Below are positions 36,810 to 45,976 of a stretch of DNA of 64,000 bases, one piece after another. Every line of letters begins with the position of its first letter. Position 1 is the first letter of the stretch. Source of the DNA: Prevotella sp. (GTDB taxonomy: Bacteria; Bacteroidota; Bacteroidia; Bacteroidales; Bacteroidaceae); the NCBI GenBank assembly GCA_017619755.1, contig JAFZRU010000067.1:1-64000 (forward strand), written 5' to 3'. The notes below the pieces were generated by a model. The model did no database searches and was not told where the DNA came from. It was given only the letters and a program-made list of their open reading frames with translations. The position numbers and the translations under genes are program-made.

Positions 36810-36843
36810 AAAAAGCCGCGCCAATGGATGGATTGGCGCGGCT
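36810..36843 (-). terminator. Terminator of the fumarate reductase operon
   Basis: AGCCGCGCCAAT (36814-36825) and ATTGGCGCGGCT (36832-36843) form a 12-bp GC-rich stem with a 6-nt loop. On the minus strand it is followed by TTTTTC. It lies 21 bp after the iron-sulfur subunit stop codon. Confidence 0.88.
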
Positions 36844-36863
36844 GATATAAAGGGGTTGTTTTC

Positions 36864-37622
36864 TTAGTCGGCGAGTTTTGCCTTGATGAACTCGCGGTTG
36901 AGACGTGCGATGTTGGCGATGGTCTCGTTCTTCGGGCATACCGCCTCGCAGGCGCGGGTGTTGGTGCAGTTGCCGAAGCCCAGTTCCTCCATCTTCGCCA
37001 TCATGGCTTTGGCACGCTTGGCGGCCTCTGGCCTTCCCTGCGGGAGCAGAGCGAGTTGGCTGACCTTTGAACTGACGAAGAGCATAGCCGAGCCGTTCTT
37101 GCAAGCTGCCACGCAAGCACCACATCCGATGCATGAGGCGCAGTCCATGGCCTCATCCGCGTTCTGCTTGGGGATGAGGATGGCGTTGGCGTCCTGTGCT
37201 TGTCCTGTGCGCACGCTGGTGTATCCTCCGGCTTGGATGATTTTGTCGAAGGCGCCACGGTCCACCATGCAGTCCTTGATAACGGGGAAGCCGGCGGAGC
37301 GCCAAGGCTCCACGGTGATGACGTCGCCGTCGTTGAAGCGGCGCATGTAGAGTTGGCATGTGGTGGCACCGCGCTCCGTCTTTCCGTGAGGTGTGCCATT
37401 GATGTACAGAGAGCACATGCCGCAGATGCCCTCGCGGCAGTCATGGTCGAAGACGAACGGTTCGCGTCCCTCGTTGATGAGTTCCTCGTTGAGGATGTCG
37501 AGCATTTCGAGGAAGGAGGTGTCGTCGGGGATGTCCTTCATCTCGTGGGTGTCGAAATAACCTTTCTCGCGGGGGCCGTTCTGACGCCAGAACTTTATTG
37601 TAAAGCTGATATTCTTAGCCAT
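36864..37622 (-). CDS. sdhB: Fumarate reductase/succinate dehydrogenase iron-sulfur subunit
   Basis: This 252-residue subunit relays electrons between the flavoprotein and the membrane cytochrome. The N-terminal [2Fe-2S] ferredoxin domain shows [18 protein letters not shown], and the C-terminal part holds cluster cysteines in [17 protein letters not shown] and [14 protein letters not shown]. It is the last gene of the operon, 21 bp after the flavoprotein gene. In a fermenting Bacteroidota the complex would mostly run as fumarate reductase, coupling NADH oxidation to succinate formation. Confidence 0.94.
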   Translation of the reverse strand: MAKNISFTIKFWRQNGPREKGYFDTHEMKDIPDDTSFLEMLDILNEELINEGREPFVFDHDCREGICGMCSLYINGTPHGKTERGATTCQLYMRRFNDGDVITVEPWRSAGFPVIKDCMVDRGAFDKIIQAGGYTSVRTGQAQDANAILIPKQNADEAMDCASCIGCGACVAACKNGSAMLFVSSKVSQLALLPQGRPEAAKRAKAMMAKMEELGFGNCTNTRACEAVCPKNETIANIARLNREFIKAKLAD

Positions 37623-37643
37623 TGTTTTTATGTTTTAAGGTTG

Positions 37644-39626
37644 TTAGTTTTTATAGTTCCTGGTCTGCACCTTGATAGCCTCATACTCCAAGGGTTCCTT
37701 GATGAGTTCGGGAGCCTTGTCGTCGCTTCCTTGGTATTCCCAGCAACCCACATAGAAATAGTTCTTGTCGTCGCGTTTTGCCTCGCCTTCCTCGGTTTGG
37801 TACTCCTCACGGAAATGTCCACCGCACGACTCGTTGCGCGAGAGTGCGTCGTAAGCCACGAGTTGTCCCATAGTGAAGAAGTCGCGGAGGTGAATGGCCT
37901 TGTCGAGTTCGATGTTGAGGCCTTCCTTGACGCCGGGGATGAAGAGGTTGGTGTCAAACTCCTTCCTTAGTTTCTTGATGAGTTCGATGCCTTCCTTCAG
38001 GCCTTCTGCGGTGCGTCCCATGCCGACGTGCTCCCACATGATGTGGCCCAGTTCCTTGTGGATGGAGTCCACGCTTCGCTTTCCCTTGATGCCCATGAGT
38101 CGGTCGATTTCAGCTTGTACGCCCTTCTCTGCCTCCTCGAATTCCGGGAGGTCGGTGGAGATGCGTGGCCAAATCTCTTGGTCGGCGAGGTAGTTTTGGA
38201 TGGTGTAAGGCAGCACGAAATATCCGTCGGCCAGACCCTGCATAAGTGCGGAGGCACCCAGACGGTTGGCACCGTGGTCGGAGAAGTTGCACTCGCCGAT
38301 GGCGAAGAGTCCCTTGATGGATGTCTGCAGTTCATAGTCCACCCAGATGCCACCCATGGTGTAGTGTACGGCGGGGAAGATCATCATGGGATGGTAGTAG
38401 GTCATGCCGTTGATTTCGCAGGCTTTCTTTCCGGGGAAGACGTCGGTGATTTCCTCATACATCTCAAAGAGGTTTCCATAGCGTTGCATGATGACGTCGA
38501 TGCCGAGGCGGTTGATGGACTCGGAGAAGTCGAGGAAGACAGCCAGACCGGTGTTGTTCACGCCGAAGCCTTTGTCGCAGCGCTCCTTGGCGGCGCGGGA
38601 TGCCACGTCACGCGGCACGAGGTTTCCGAATGCCGGGTATCTGCGCTCCAGATAGTAGTCGCGGTCTTCTTCGGGTATCTCATATCCTTGCTTCGTGCCA
38701 GCCTGAAGTGCTTTGGCGTCCTCCAGTTTCTTGGGCACCCAGATGCGTCCGTCGTTACGCAGTGACTCTGACATGAGCGTGAGTTTCGACTGCTTGTCAC
38801 CGTGCACGGGGATGCAGGTGGGGTGAATCTGCACGTAGGAGGGGTTGGCAAAGTAGGCTCCCTTGCGGTAGCACTGCACGGCGGCGGTGCAGTTGCATCC
38901 CATAGCGTTGGTGGAGAGGAAATAGGCGTTGCCGTATCCGCCGGTGGCGATGACGACGGCGTTGGCCGAGAAGCGCTCCAGCTTGCCAGTGACGAGGTTC
39001 TTGGCGATGATGCCTCTTGCCCGTCCGTTGACGATGACCACGTCTTCCATCTCGTAGCGGGTGTAGAGTTTCACCTTGCCCGCCTGCACCTGTGCGCTGA
39101 GTGAGGAGTAGGCTCCGAGAAGGAGCTGCTGTCCGGTCTGTCCCTTGGCGTAGAAGGTACGTGACACTTGTGCACCACCGAAGGAGCGGTTGGCGAGCAT
39201 GCCACCATACTCACGTGCAAAAGGCACGCCTTGTGCCACACACTGGTCGATGATGTTGTTGGAGACTTCAGCCAGACGATAGACGTTGGCCTCGCGGGCA
39301 CGGTAGTCACCGCCTTTCACGGTGTCGTAGAAGAGGCGATACACGGAGTCGCCGTCGTTCTGATAGCACTTGGCGGCGTTGATACCACCCTGTGCGGCGA
39401 TGGAGTGTGCGCGGCGCGGTGAGTCCTGGATGCAAAGGTTGATGACGTTGAAGCCCATCTCGCCTAAGCTGGCGGCTGCGCTGGCGCCGGCCAGTCCAGT
39501 GCCGACGACGATGACGTCGAGTTTCAGTTTGTTCTTCGGGTTCACCAGGCGCTGGTGGGCCTTGTAGTTGGTCCATTTCTCTGCCACGGGCCCTTCGGGA
39601 ATTCTTGAATCTATTTTCTTAGTCAT
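37644..39626 (-). CDS. sdhA: Fumarate reductase/succinate dehydrogenase flavoprotein subunit
   Basis: This 660-residue catalytic subunit carries covalently bound FAD. The dinucleotide-binding motif is [23 protein letters not shown]. The FAD-attachment and active-site regions read [71 protein letters not shown] and [40 protein letters not shown]. The size fits the Bacteroidota/epsilonproteobacterial-type enzyme with a single cytochrome b subunit. It lies 30 bp after the cytochrome b gene. Confidence 0.95.
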   Translation of the reverse strand: MTKKIDSRIPEGPVAEKWTNYKAHQRLVNPKNKLKLDVIVVGTGLAGASAAASLGEMGFNVINLCIQDSPRRAHSIAAQGGINAAKCYQNDGDSVYRLFYDTVKGGDYRAREANVYRLAEVSNNIIDQCVAQGVPFAREYGGMLANRSFGGAQVSRTFYAKGQTGQQLLLGAYSSLSAQVQAGKVKLYTRYEMEDVVIVNGRARGIIAKNLVTGKLERFSANAVVIATGGYGNAYFLSTNAMGCNCTAAVQCYRKGAYFANPSYVQIHPTCIPVHGDKQSKLTLMSESLRNDGRIWVPKKLEDAKALQAGTKQGYEIPEEDRDYYLERRYPAFGNLVPRDVASRAAKERCDKGFGVNNTGLAVFLDFSESINRLGIDVIMQRYGNLFEMYEEITDVFPGKKACEINGMTYYHPMMIFPAVHYTMGGIWVDYELQTSIKGLFAIGECNFSDHGANRLGASALMQGLADGYFVLPYTIQNYLADQEIWPRISTDLPEFEEAEKGVQAEIDRLMGIKGKRSVDSIHKELGHIMWEHVGMGRTAEGLKEGIELIKKLRKEFDTNLFIPGVKEGLNIELDKAIHLRDFFTMGQLVAYDALSRNESCGGHFREEYQTEEGEAKRDDKNYFYVGCWEYQGSDDKAPELIKEPLEYEAIKVQTRNYKN

Positions 39627-39656
39627 GGTAATTCGAAGTTAAAGTGTGGGAAAAAG

Positions 39657-40346
39657 TTAGTAAAGGGAGCAGCAGAGGCTTGGTGCGCATTTGAAGGCAA
39701 AGGCCAGGACGACGATGGCGAAGCACACCATGAGTATGGTGACGTATGCGATGCCGATGACCTTCCACCTGCAGAACCATATCTTTCCACTCCATCCGAG
39801 TGTCTGCATGGCGCTCCAGAAGCCGTGAGTGAGGTGGAACCAGATGGCGAGTAGCCACACAAGGTAGAGCACGACAAATACGGGGTTGGAGAAGGTTTGC
39901 ACGATCCACCCGAAACCGTCGCTTGGTGAGAGGGCGGTGTCCATCTCGACGAGTTCGGCGAACATCATGTTGTACCAGAAATTGAACAGGTGGAGGAGCA
40001 GTCCAAGAAGGATGATGATGCCCAGGACGAGCATGTTCTGCGAGGCCCATTCCACCTTCTTGGGTGTGTCGGTGACGGCGTAGCGCTCATTTCCACGCGC
40101 CCTTCTGTTTTGCGCTGTGAGAATGAAAGCATACACGATGTGGATGACAGCCAATGCCGCCAAGCCCAGCGTGGCCACCACGGCGTACCAGTTGGCTCCG
40201 AGCAACTCACAGATGGTGTTGTAGGCATCTCCGGAGAAAAGAGCCGCGACGTTCATGCAGCAGTGGAACGTCAGGAAAAGGATGAGTGCGATGCCAGTGA
40301 CGGACATCACCACCTTCCTACCGATAGAAGAATTTAATAACCACAT
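39657..40346 (-). CDS. sdhC: Fumarate reductase/succinate dehydrogenase cytochrome b subunit
   Basis: This 229-residue membrane subunit has about five transmembrane helices and anchors the enzyme and passes electrons to or from menaquinone. Histidines that may bind haem occur in LTFHCCMNVAALF, IHIVYAF, LLLHLFNFWY and WFHLTHGFWSAMQ. It is the first gene of the sdhC-sdhA-sdhB operon on the minus strand, behind a well-formed promoter at 40472-40502. It is divergent from mnmG. Confidence 0.92.
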   Translation of the reverse strand: MWLLNSSIGRKVVMSVTGIALILFLTFHCCMNVAALFSGDAYNTICELLGANWYAVVATLGLAALAVIHIVYAFILTAQNRRARGNERYAVTDTPKKVEWASQNMLVLGIIILLGLLLHLFNFWYNMMFAELVEMDTALSPSDGFGWIVQTFSNPVFVVLYLVWLLAIWFHLTHGFWSAMQTLGWSGKIWFCRWKVIGIAYVTILMVCFAIVVLAFAFKCAPSLCCSLY

Positions 40347-40471
40347 AAATGATTGAGATTTAATAATTTAATTTGTTGATGAATATAATTCTTGTTGAGA
40401 TAGTATTTCAAATTCGGTTAAAAAAGGTCGAGAATACCCAATGATGAGTAGTATCAGACCGCTTTTGTTTG

Positions 40472-40502
40472 CAAAAATAGCACATTTTTATTATAAATCA
40501 AA
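40472..40502 (-). promoter_or_regulatory. Promoter of the sdhCAB operon
   Basis: On the minus strand TTTG (40499-40502), a 19-bp spacer and TATTTTTG (40472-40479) match the Bacteroidota consensus. The leader to the sdhC start is about 120 nt and shows no recognised riboswitch. Confidence 0.78.
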
Positions 40503-40533
40503 GTATTTGGGCAAAAAATCCAAAATTTATGCG

Positions 40534-40541
40534 TACTTTTG
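40534..40541 (+). promoter_or_regulatory. -7 element of mnmG promoter
   Basis: TACTTTTG matches TAnnTTTG and puts the start near 40547. A TTTG at 40506-40509 is 24 bp upstream, somewhat longer than the usual 19-21 bp. Confidence 0.5.
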
Positions 40542-40616
40542 CCCTTGAAAGTGTAATTTCAGCCCTTGAAGGTGTGGAAAACGGCTCACCCGGGGCTTTT
40601 ACAACCATTGATGACC

Positions 40617-42494
40617 ATGAGTTATACAATGACCTACGATGTGGTGGTGGTGGGTGGAGGCCATGCCGGCTGCGAGGCCGCCTGTGCCGCTGCCAGTTTG
40701 GGGATGGGCACGTTGCTCATCACCATGGATATGAACAAGGTAGGGCAGATGAGCTGCAATCCCGCCATTGGCGGCATTGCCAAGGGGCAGATTGTCCGGG
40801 AAATCGACGCATTAGGAGGCCACATGGGCATCATCGCCGACACCACGGCCATTCAATTCCGTATGCTCAACCGCTCCAAGGGTCCGGCGATGTGGAGCCC
40901 TCGGGCGCAGTGCGACCGTGCCAAGTTCATCACTACGTGGCGCGAGCATTTGGACGGCATCCCGCACTTGGACGTTTGGCAGGACCAGGTCGAGGAACTA
41001 TTGGTGGAGGATGGTGCGGTGTCAGGTGTGCGTACGATGTGGGGTGCCACGGTGAAAGCTCGCTGCGTCGTCATCACTGCCGGAACATTCCTCAACGGAC
41101 TGATGCACATCGGACGCTGCCAAGTGCCCGGGGGGCGTATCGCCGAGCCAGCTGCCAGGCATCTCACCGAGAGCATCACGCGGCATGGCATCACCACCAA
41201 CAGGATGAAGACCGGCACGCCGGTGCGCATAGACAAGCGTACGGTACATTTCGATGAAATGGAGGTGCAACATGGCGAGGACGATTTCCACAAGTTCAGT
41301 TTTCTTCCCGGTCCCCGTCCATTGGGTCAACTCAACTGTTGGATTTGCTACACCAACCCGGAGGTGCATGAGGTGCTACGTGCCAGTCTCGCAGATTCAC
41401 CCCTCTACAACGGACAGATACAGAGCATCGGTCCGAGATATTGTCCTTCAATAGAGACAAAACTCGTCACCTTTCCGGAACGAGAGCAACACATGCTTTT
41501 CCTCGAACCAGAGGGTGAGAACACCAATGAGATGTACCTCAACGGTTTTTCTTCGAGCATGCCCATGGAGGTGCAGATTGAGGCGTTGAGGAAAATTCCC
41601 GCCTTGCGTGATATGAAAGTCTATCGGCCCGGATATGCCATCGAGTACGACTTCTTCGACCCTACCCAACTCAAACACACCCTTGAGTCGAAAAAGGTAC
41701 GGGGTCTCTTCTTCGCCGGACAGGTGAACGGCACCACCGGCTACGAGGAAGCGGCGGGACAAGGTTTGGTGGCCGGCGTCAACGCAGCGATATACAGCGG
41801 AGGTGGAGAACCTTTCATTATGCACCGTGACGAGAGTTATATCGGCGTGCTTATCGACGACTTGGTGACGAAGGGTGTGGACGAACCCTACCGTATGTTC
41901 ACTTCAAGAGCTGAGTACCGCATCCTCCTCAGACAGGACGACGCCGACGCACGCCTCACCGAGCGTGCCTACCAATTAGGGCTTGCCACTTCACAGCGGA
42001 GGGAATGGTGGATGGAGAAAAAGAGACAGCTTGAACATATCATCGAGGTGTGCGAGCAGACACCCATCAGACCAAAGGAGGTGAATGGAAAACTGGAAGC
42101 CCTTGTAACCACCCCGCTCCACTATGGATGCAAGGCCATCGACCTTCTCGGAAGACCCCAAGTCAGTCTTGAGGTGCTTCAGGAACTGGCCCCTGCTGTC
42201 AAGGAGGCTATTTCCTCCATCCCCAACCGTCGGGAGGAAATCGCCGAGGCGGCAGAGGTGCGTATGAAATACAAGGGATACATCCAAAGGGAGCGTATGG
42301 TGGCCGACAAGATGCACCGCTTGGAGGACATCAAAATCAAAGGGCGCTTCGACTATCCCAATATGACTCAAATCTCCATCGAGGCAAGACAAAAACTACA
42401 ACGCATCAACCCTGAGACCCTCGCACAGGCCAGCAGAATCCCCGGTGTCTCGCCCAGCGACATCAATGCCATGCTTGTGCTGTTAGGGAGATGA
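40617..42494 (+). CDS. mnmG: tRNA uridine-5-carboxymethylaminomethyl modification enzyme MnmG (GidA)
   Basis: This FAD-dependent enzyme, with MnmE, adds a carboxymethylaminomethyl group to the wobble uridine of several tRNAs. The N-terminus shows YDVVVVGGGHAGCEAACAAASLG, followed by QMSCNPAIGGIAKGQIVREIDALGG and RTFLNGLMHIG-type sequence (AGTFLNGLMHIG). The start is uncertain: ATGs at 40611, 40617 and 40629 all fit; 40617 leaves six residues before YDV. The upstream start at 40566 would add a leader not typical of the family. In many bacteria gidA is the classical neighbour of oriC. The gene is followed by a parS site and apt. Confidence 0.95.
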   Translation: MSYTMTYDVVVVGGGHAGCEAACAAASLGMGTLLITMDMNKVGQMSCNPAIGGIAKGQIVREIDALGGHMGIIADTTAIQFRMLNRSKGPAMWSPRAQCDRAKFITTWREHLDGIPHLDVWQDQVEELLVEDGAVSGVRTMWGATVKARCVVITAGTFLNGLMHIGRCQVPGGRIAEPAARHLTESITRHGITTNRMKTGTPVRIDKRTVHFDEMEVQHGEDDFHKFSFLPGPRPLGQLNCWICYTNPEVHEVLRASLADSPLYNGQIQSIGPRYCPSIETKLVTFPEREQHMLFLEPEGENTNEMYLNGFSSSMPMEVQIEALRKIPALRDMKVYRPGYAIEYDFFDPTQLKHTLESKKVRGLFFAGQVNGTTGYEEAAGQGLVAGVNAAIYSGGGEPFIMHRDESYIGVLIDDLVTKGVDEPYRMFTSRAEYRILLRQDDADARLTERAYQLGLATSQRREWWMEKKRQLEHIIEVCEQTPIRPKEVNGKLEALVTTPLHYGCKAIDLLGRPQVSLEVLQELAPAVKEAISSIPNRREEIAEAAEVRMKYKGYIQRERMVADKMHRLEDIKIKGRFDYPNMTQISIEARQKLQRINPETLAQASRIPGVSPSDINAMLVLLGR

Positions 42495-42531
42495 ACCACC
42501 ACAGGAATAAAAAAATGTAAAATATTTTCAT

Positions 42532-42547
42532 TGTTTCACGTGAAACA
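42532..42547. other. parS: parS site 1 (ParB binding site)
   Basis: TGTTTCACGTGAAACA is an exact copy of the 16-bp palindromic parS consensus bound by the chromosome-partition protein ParB. It lies in the 76-bp gap between mnmG and apt. Confidence 0.9.
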
Positions 42548-42570
42548 TCAACCATCAAATATCAAAAAAA

Positions 42571-43104
42571 ATGAACAACGAGACACTGATGCGCAACCTG
42601 CGCTCCATCCCCGACTTCCCCGTCAAGGGAGTCAACTTCAGAGATGTCACCACCCTCTTCAAGAGCGCGGAATGTCTGCGCATCATGGAAGACGAACTTT
42701 ACGAACTTTACAAGGACAAGGGCATCACCAAGATTGTGGGCATAGAAAGTCGCGGCTTCGTCATGGCCTCCGCCCTCGCCGTCAAGTTGGGCGCCGGCGT
42801 TGTGCTGTGCCGCAAGCCCGGCAAGCTTCCCGCCGAAACCGTCCAGGAGACCTACACCAAGGAATACGGCACCGACACCATCGAGATTCACAAGGACGCC
42901 ATTGAGCCTGACGACGTCGTCCTGCTCCATGACGACCTGCTCGCCACAGGAGGCACCATGAAGGCGGCCCTCGATTTGGTGAACAAGTTCAAGCCCAAAA
43001 AGACATATATGAACTTCATCATCGAACTTGTCAACGAGGGTCTCGAAGGAAGGAAGCCCTTCCAAAACGACGACATCGAAATCACCGCCCTCATGCAATT
43101 GTGA
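42571..43104 (+). CDS. apt: Adenine phosphoribosyltransferase
   Basis: This 177-residue enzyme makes AMP from adenine and PRPP in purine salvage. The N-terminal LRSIPDFPVKGVNFRDVTTLF and the PRPP-binding loop VVLLHDDLLATGGTMKAAL are characteristic, with GIESRGFVMASALAVKLGAG between them. The length is normal. It lies between two parS sites. A GC-rich hairpin (43113-43136) follows its stop codon. Confidence 0.96.
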   Translation: MNNETLMRNLRSIPDFPVKGVNFRDVTTLFKSAECLRIMEDELYELYKDKGITKIVGIESRGFVMASALAVKLGAGVVLCRKPGKLPAETVQETYTKEYGTDTIEIHKDAIEPDDVVLLHDDLLATGGTMKAALDLVNKFKPKKTYMNFIIELVNEGLEGRKPFQNDDIEITALMQL

Positions 43105-43112
43105 CACACTCC

Positions 43113-43136
43113 GGGAAGCCCGTGCAAGGGCTTCCC
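43113..43136 (+). terminator. Hairpin after apt
   Basis: GGGAAGCCC and GGGCTTCCC form a perfect 9-bp stem with a 6-nt loop, 8 bp after the apt stop. There is no long T-tract, only TTGTTT belonging to parS, so it may be a partial terminator or an mRNA-end stabiliser. Confidence 0.5.
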
Positions 43137-43141
43137 AAAAT

Positions 43142-43157
43142 TGTTTCACGTGAAACA
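43142..43157. other. parS: parS site 2 (ParB binding site)
   Basis: A second exact TGTTTCACGTGAAACA lies 6 bp before the uvrC start codon and 610 bp from site 1. The longer uvrC reading frame from 43101 would run through it as VSRET, which argues for the start at 43164. Confidence 0.9.
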
Positions 43158-43163
43158 ACAGCC

Positions 43164-44990
43164 ATGCAAAACGAGGAGACACTCAAGAAGCTCAAAAACA
43201 TCGTTGCCAACATGCCCGAGCAACCTGGCAGCTACCAGTTCTGGGATGAGAACGGCGCCATCATCTATGTGGGAAAGGCAAAAAAACTCAAGACAAGAGT
43301 CGCCACCTATTTCCACAAGGAGGTAGATAGATTCAAGACAAAAGTCCTCGTCAGCAAGATACACAACATCACCTACACCGTGGTCAAAACGGAGGAGGAC
43401 GCACTGCTGCTCGAAAACAGCCTCATCAAGAAATACAACCCAAGATACAACGTCCTGCTCAAAGACGGGAAGACCTACCCCAGCATCTGCGTCACCAACG
43501 AACCATTCCCACGCATTTTCAAAACAAGGAACATCAACAAGAAATGGGGCACCTACTACGGGCCATACAGCCATCTCGGTCCCATGTATGCAGTCCTCGA
43601 TCTCATCAAGAAACTCTTTAGGCCACGGGCATGCAACATGCCTATGACGGAAGAACGCATCAAGGAGGGAAAATACAAGACGTGCCTTAAATACCACATA
43701 CACATCTGCGACGCACCATGCGTGGCCAAGCAAACCTACGAGCAATACCAGGAAAACATCGTCAGGGCGAAGGAAATACTCAAGGGAAACACCAGGGAGG
43801 TCATCAAGCAACTCAAGGAGGAGATGATGGAGAAGGCGGCACAACTTAGGTTCGAGGAGGCTGAGAACATCAAGCAGAAGGTGGCTCTCATAGAAAGTTT
43901 CTGCGCCAAGAGCGAAGTCGTCAGCCACACCCTTCACAACATCGACGTCTTCAGCATCACCAATGACGACCACCACCACAACGCCTTCATCAACTACATG
44001 CACGTCACCAACGGGAGCATCAACCAAGCTTTCACCATCGAATACAAAAGAAAGCTACAGGAGACCGACGCTGACTTGCTCGCCTTGGCCATTCCTGAAA
44101 TCAGGAACCGCTTTCAAAGCACTGCCAAGGAAGTGATACTCCCTTTCGACATCGAATGGCATTTGGAAGGTGTGGAATTCATCGTCCCCCAGAGAGGAGA
44201 CAAAAAACACCTGCTCGAACTCTCCGAGATGAACGGAAAGCAATACAAGGTGGACAGGTTGAAGCAATCTGAAAAACTCAATCCCGAACAAAGGCAGACA
44301 AGGCTCATGAAAGAACTGCAGTCCGCCCTGAAGATGGAGAAATTGCCCTACCAGATAGAATGTTTCGACAACTCCAACATCAGCGGTGCGGACGCCGTCG
44401 CCGCATGTGTCGTCTTCAAGGGGATGAAACCAAGCAAGAAGGATTATAGGAAATACAATATCAAAACTGTTGTCGGCCCCGATGACTACGCCTCGATGAA
44501 AGAAGTGGTGAGAAGAAGATATTCCAAGATGATGGAGGAAGGCACTCCCCTACCCGACCTCATCATCACTGACGGAGGAAAAGGGCAAATGGAGGTGGTG
44601 AGGCAAGTGGTGGAGGATGAACTGCACCAACACATACCCATTGCCGGACTGGCGAAAGACGACCGTCATCGCACCAACGAACTACTCTTTGGCTTCCCGC
44701 CCGTTGTCATAGGAATGAAGACCGACAGCGAACTGTTCCACATCCTCACGAGAATACAAGACGAGGTGCACCGCTTCGCCATCACTTTCCACCGCGAGAA
44801 AAGGAGCAAAAACGCACTCAAGTCTGAAATGGACAACATCAAGGGAATAGGGCCAAAGACAAAAGACACGCTGCTCAAGACGTTCAAAACCTCCAAAAGA
44901 ATAAAAAGCACCAGTTACGAACAGTTGAAGGAAATTGTCGGACCAGCCAAAGCACAACTTGTTTACGACTTCTTCAACAAGGAAGACTGA
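43164..44990 (+). CDS. uvrC: Excinuclease ABC subunit C
   Basis: This 608-residue protein makes the incisions on both sides of a lesion in nucleotide excision repair with UvrA and UvrB. The N-terminal GIY-YIG nuclease reads PGSYQFWDENGAIIYVGKAKKLKTRVATYF. A UVR segment (KQLKEEMMEKAAQLRFEEAENIKQK) binds UvrB. The RNase H-like second nuclease domain contains IECFDNSNISGADAVAACVVF, and a helix-hairpin-helix (MDNIKGIGPKTKDTLLKTF) closes the protein. The start at 43164 is chosen because the preceding sequence is a parS site. Confidence 0.95.
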   Translation: MQNEETLKKLKNIVANMPEQPGSYQFWDENGAIIYVGKAKKLKTRVATYFHKEVDRFKTKVLVSKIHNITYTVVKTEEDALLLENSLIKKYNPRYNVLLKDGKTYPSICVTNEPFPRIFKTRNINKKWGTYYGPYSHLGPMYAVLDLIKKLFRPRACNMPMTEERIKEGKYKTCLKYHIHICDAPCVAKQTYEQYQENIVRAKEILKGNTREVIKQLKEEMMEKAAQLRFEEAENIKQKVALIESFCAKSEVVSHTLHNIDVFSITNDDHHHNAFINYMHVTNGSINQAFTIEYKRKLQETDADLLALAIPEIRNRFQSTAKEVILPFDIEWHLEGVEFIVPQRGDKKHLLELSEMNGKQYKVDRLKQSEKLNPEQRQTRLMKELQSALKMEKLPYQIECFDNSNISGADAVAACVVFKGMKPSKKDYRKYNIKTVVGPDDYASMKEVVRRRYSKMMEEGTPLPDLIITDGGKGQMEVVRQVVEDELHQHIPIAGLAKDDRHRTNELLFGFPPVVIGMKTDSELFHILTRIQDEVHRFAITFHREKRSKNALKSEMDNIKGIGPKTKDTLLKTFKTSKRIKSTSYEQLKEIVGPAKAQLVYDFFNKED

Positions 44991-45040
44991 CACTCCCCCA
45001 CCCTACTTTACATTAACGAAAAAATAATATCCATTATTAT

Positions 45041-45071
45041 TTTGATTTTTCCTCCTTTTGCACTATCTTTG
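45041..45071 (+). promoter_or_regulatory. Promoter of dtd operon
   Basis: TTTG (45041-45044), 19 bp and TATCTTTG (45064-45071) fit the Bacteroidota consensus exactly, 43 bp upstream of the dtd ATG. Confidence 0.78.
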
Positions 45072-45113
45072 CAAAACAAAGTCATTATGACACTGACATA
45101 GCAAAAACACACT

Positions 45114-45566
45114 ATGAGAGCAGTCATTCAAAGAGTATCACAGGCATCTGTCACCATCGACGGTCAAGAAAAGGCGGCTATCAATAACGGGCTGCTCATT
45201 CTACTTGGCGTCTGCGAGGAAGACAATGAGGAAGACATCGACTGGTTGGTGAAGAAAATCATCAACCTCCGAATCTTTGATGACGACGAGGGAGTGATGA
45301 ACCGCTCCGTGATAGACATCGACGGAGAAATCATGATCATCAGCCAATTCACTCTTTTCGCATCGTATAAAAAAGGAAACCGGCCATCGTGGTTCAAGGC
45401 GGCCAAACCACCCATTGCCACCCCACTCTACCAACTCTTCTGCCAGAAAATGGAAGCCGCCACCAACAAAACACCAGCAACTGGGATTTTCGGTGCTGAC
45501 ATGAAAGTGAAACTCATCAACGATGGTCCTGTCACCATCTGTATGGACACCAAAAACAAAGAATAA
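45114..45566 (+). CDS. dtd: D-aminoacyl-tRNA deacylase
   Basis: This 150-residue enzyme removes D-amino acids (and glycine from tRNA-Ala) from mischarged tRNAs. The N-terminus MRAVIQRVSQASVTIDG is diagnostic, as are the chiral-proofreading elements SQFTLFASYKKGNRPSW and the Gly-cisPro motif in NDGPVTICMDTKN. Length is normal. Its stop codon is 1 bp before the MazG-like gene. Confidence 0.96.
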   Translation: MRAVIQRVSQASVTIDGQEKAAINNGLLILLGVCEEDNEEDIDWLVKKIINLRIFDDDEGVMNRSVIDIDGEIMIISQFTLFASYKKGNRPSWFKAAKPPIATPLYQLFCQKMEAATNKTPATGIFGADMKVKLINDGPVTICMDTKNKE

Positions 45567-45567
45567 A

Positions 45568-45909
45568 ATGAAAAACGAAGACGTTACTTTAAGGGATGTA
45601 CAGCGCATCGTGGACCAATGGGTGAAGCAATACGGAGTGAGGTATTTCTCCGAACTCACCAATCTCGCATGCCTCACAGAGGAGGTGGGTGAATTGGCAC
45701 GCGTGATGGCCAGGAAATATGGCGACCAAAGTTTCAAACCAGGGGAGAAAAGCAATATGGGAGAAGAGTTGGCCGACATCCTCTTCGTCCTCACATGCTT
45801 GGCCAACCAAACAGGCGTCAACCTTACGGAGGAATTTCACAAAACCATGGAGAAGAAGACCAACAGAGACAGTCTGAGGCATATCGCCAACCCTAAACTA
45901 CAAGCTTGA
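45568..45909 (+). CDS. MazG-like nucleotide pyrophosphohydrolase
   Basis: This 113-residue, all-alpha protein has a MazG/NTP-PPase fold. The metal-binding acidic pairs are in LTEEVGELARVM (EExxE) and MGEELADILFVLTCLAN (ExxxD), as in the family. It probably hydrolyses non-canonical NTPs; the substrate is not identified. The start at 45568 follows the dtd stop by 1 bp and removes a non-homologous leader. The rdgB gene elsewhere in the window has a similar housekeeping role. Confidence 0.85.
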   Translation: MKNEDVTLRDVQRIVDQWVKQYGVRYFSELTNLACLTEEVGELARVMARKYGDQSFKPGEKSNMGEELADILFVLTCLANQTGVNLTEEFHKTMEKKTNRDSLRHIANPKLQA

Positions 45910-45976
45910 AAACATCAGGCGAACAACACATCCTTTGCATTTCCAACAAAAAGAATAACCTTAAAACCGAAAAAAT

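Noticed and set aside
43101..43163. N-terminal extension of UvrC
   Set aside because: The extra 21 residues are encoded by the apt 3' flank, a hairpin and a parS site and do not belong to the UvrC family; the start is placed at 43164.
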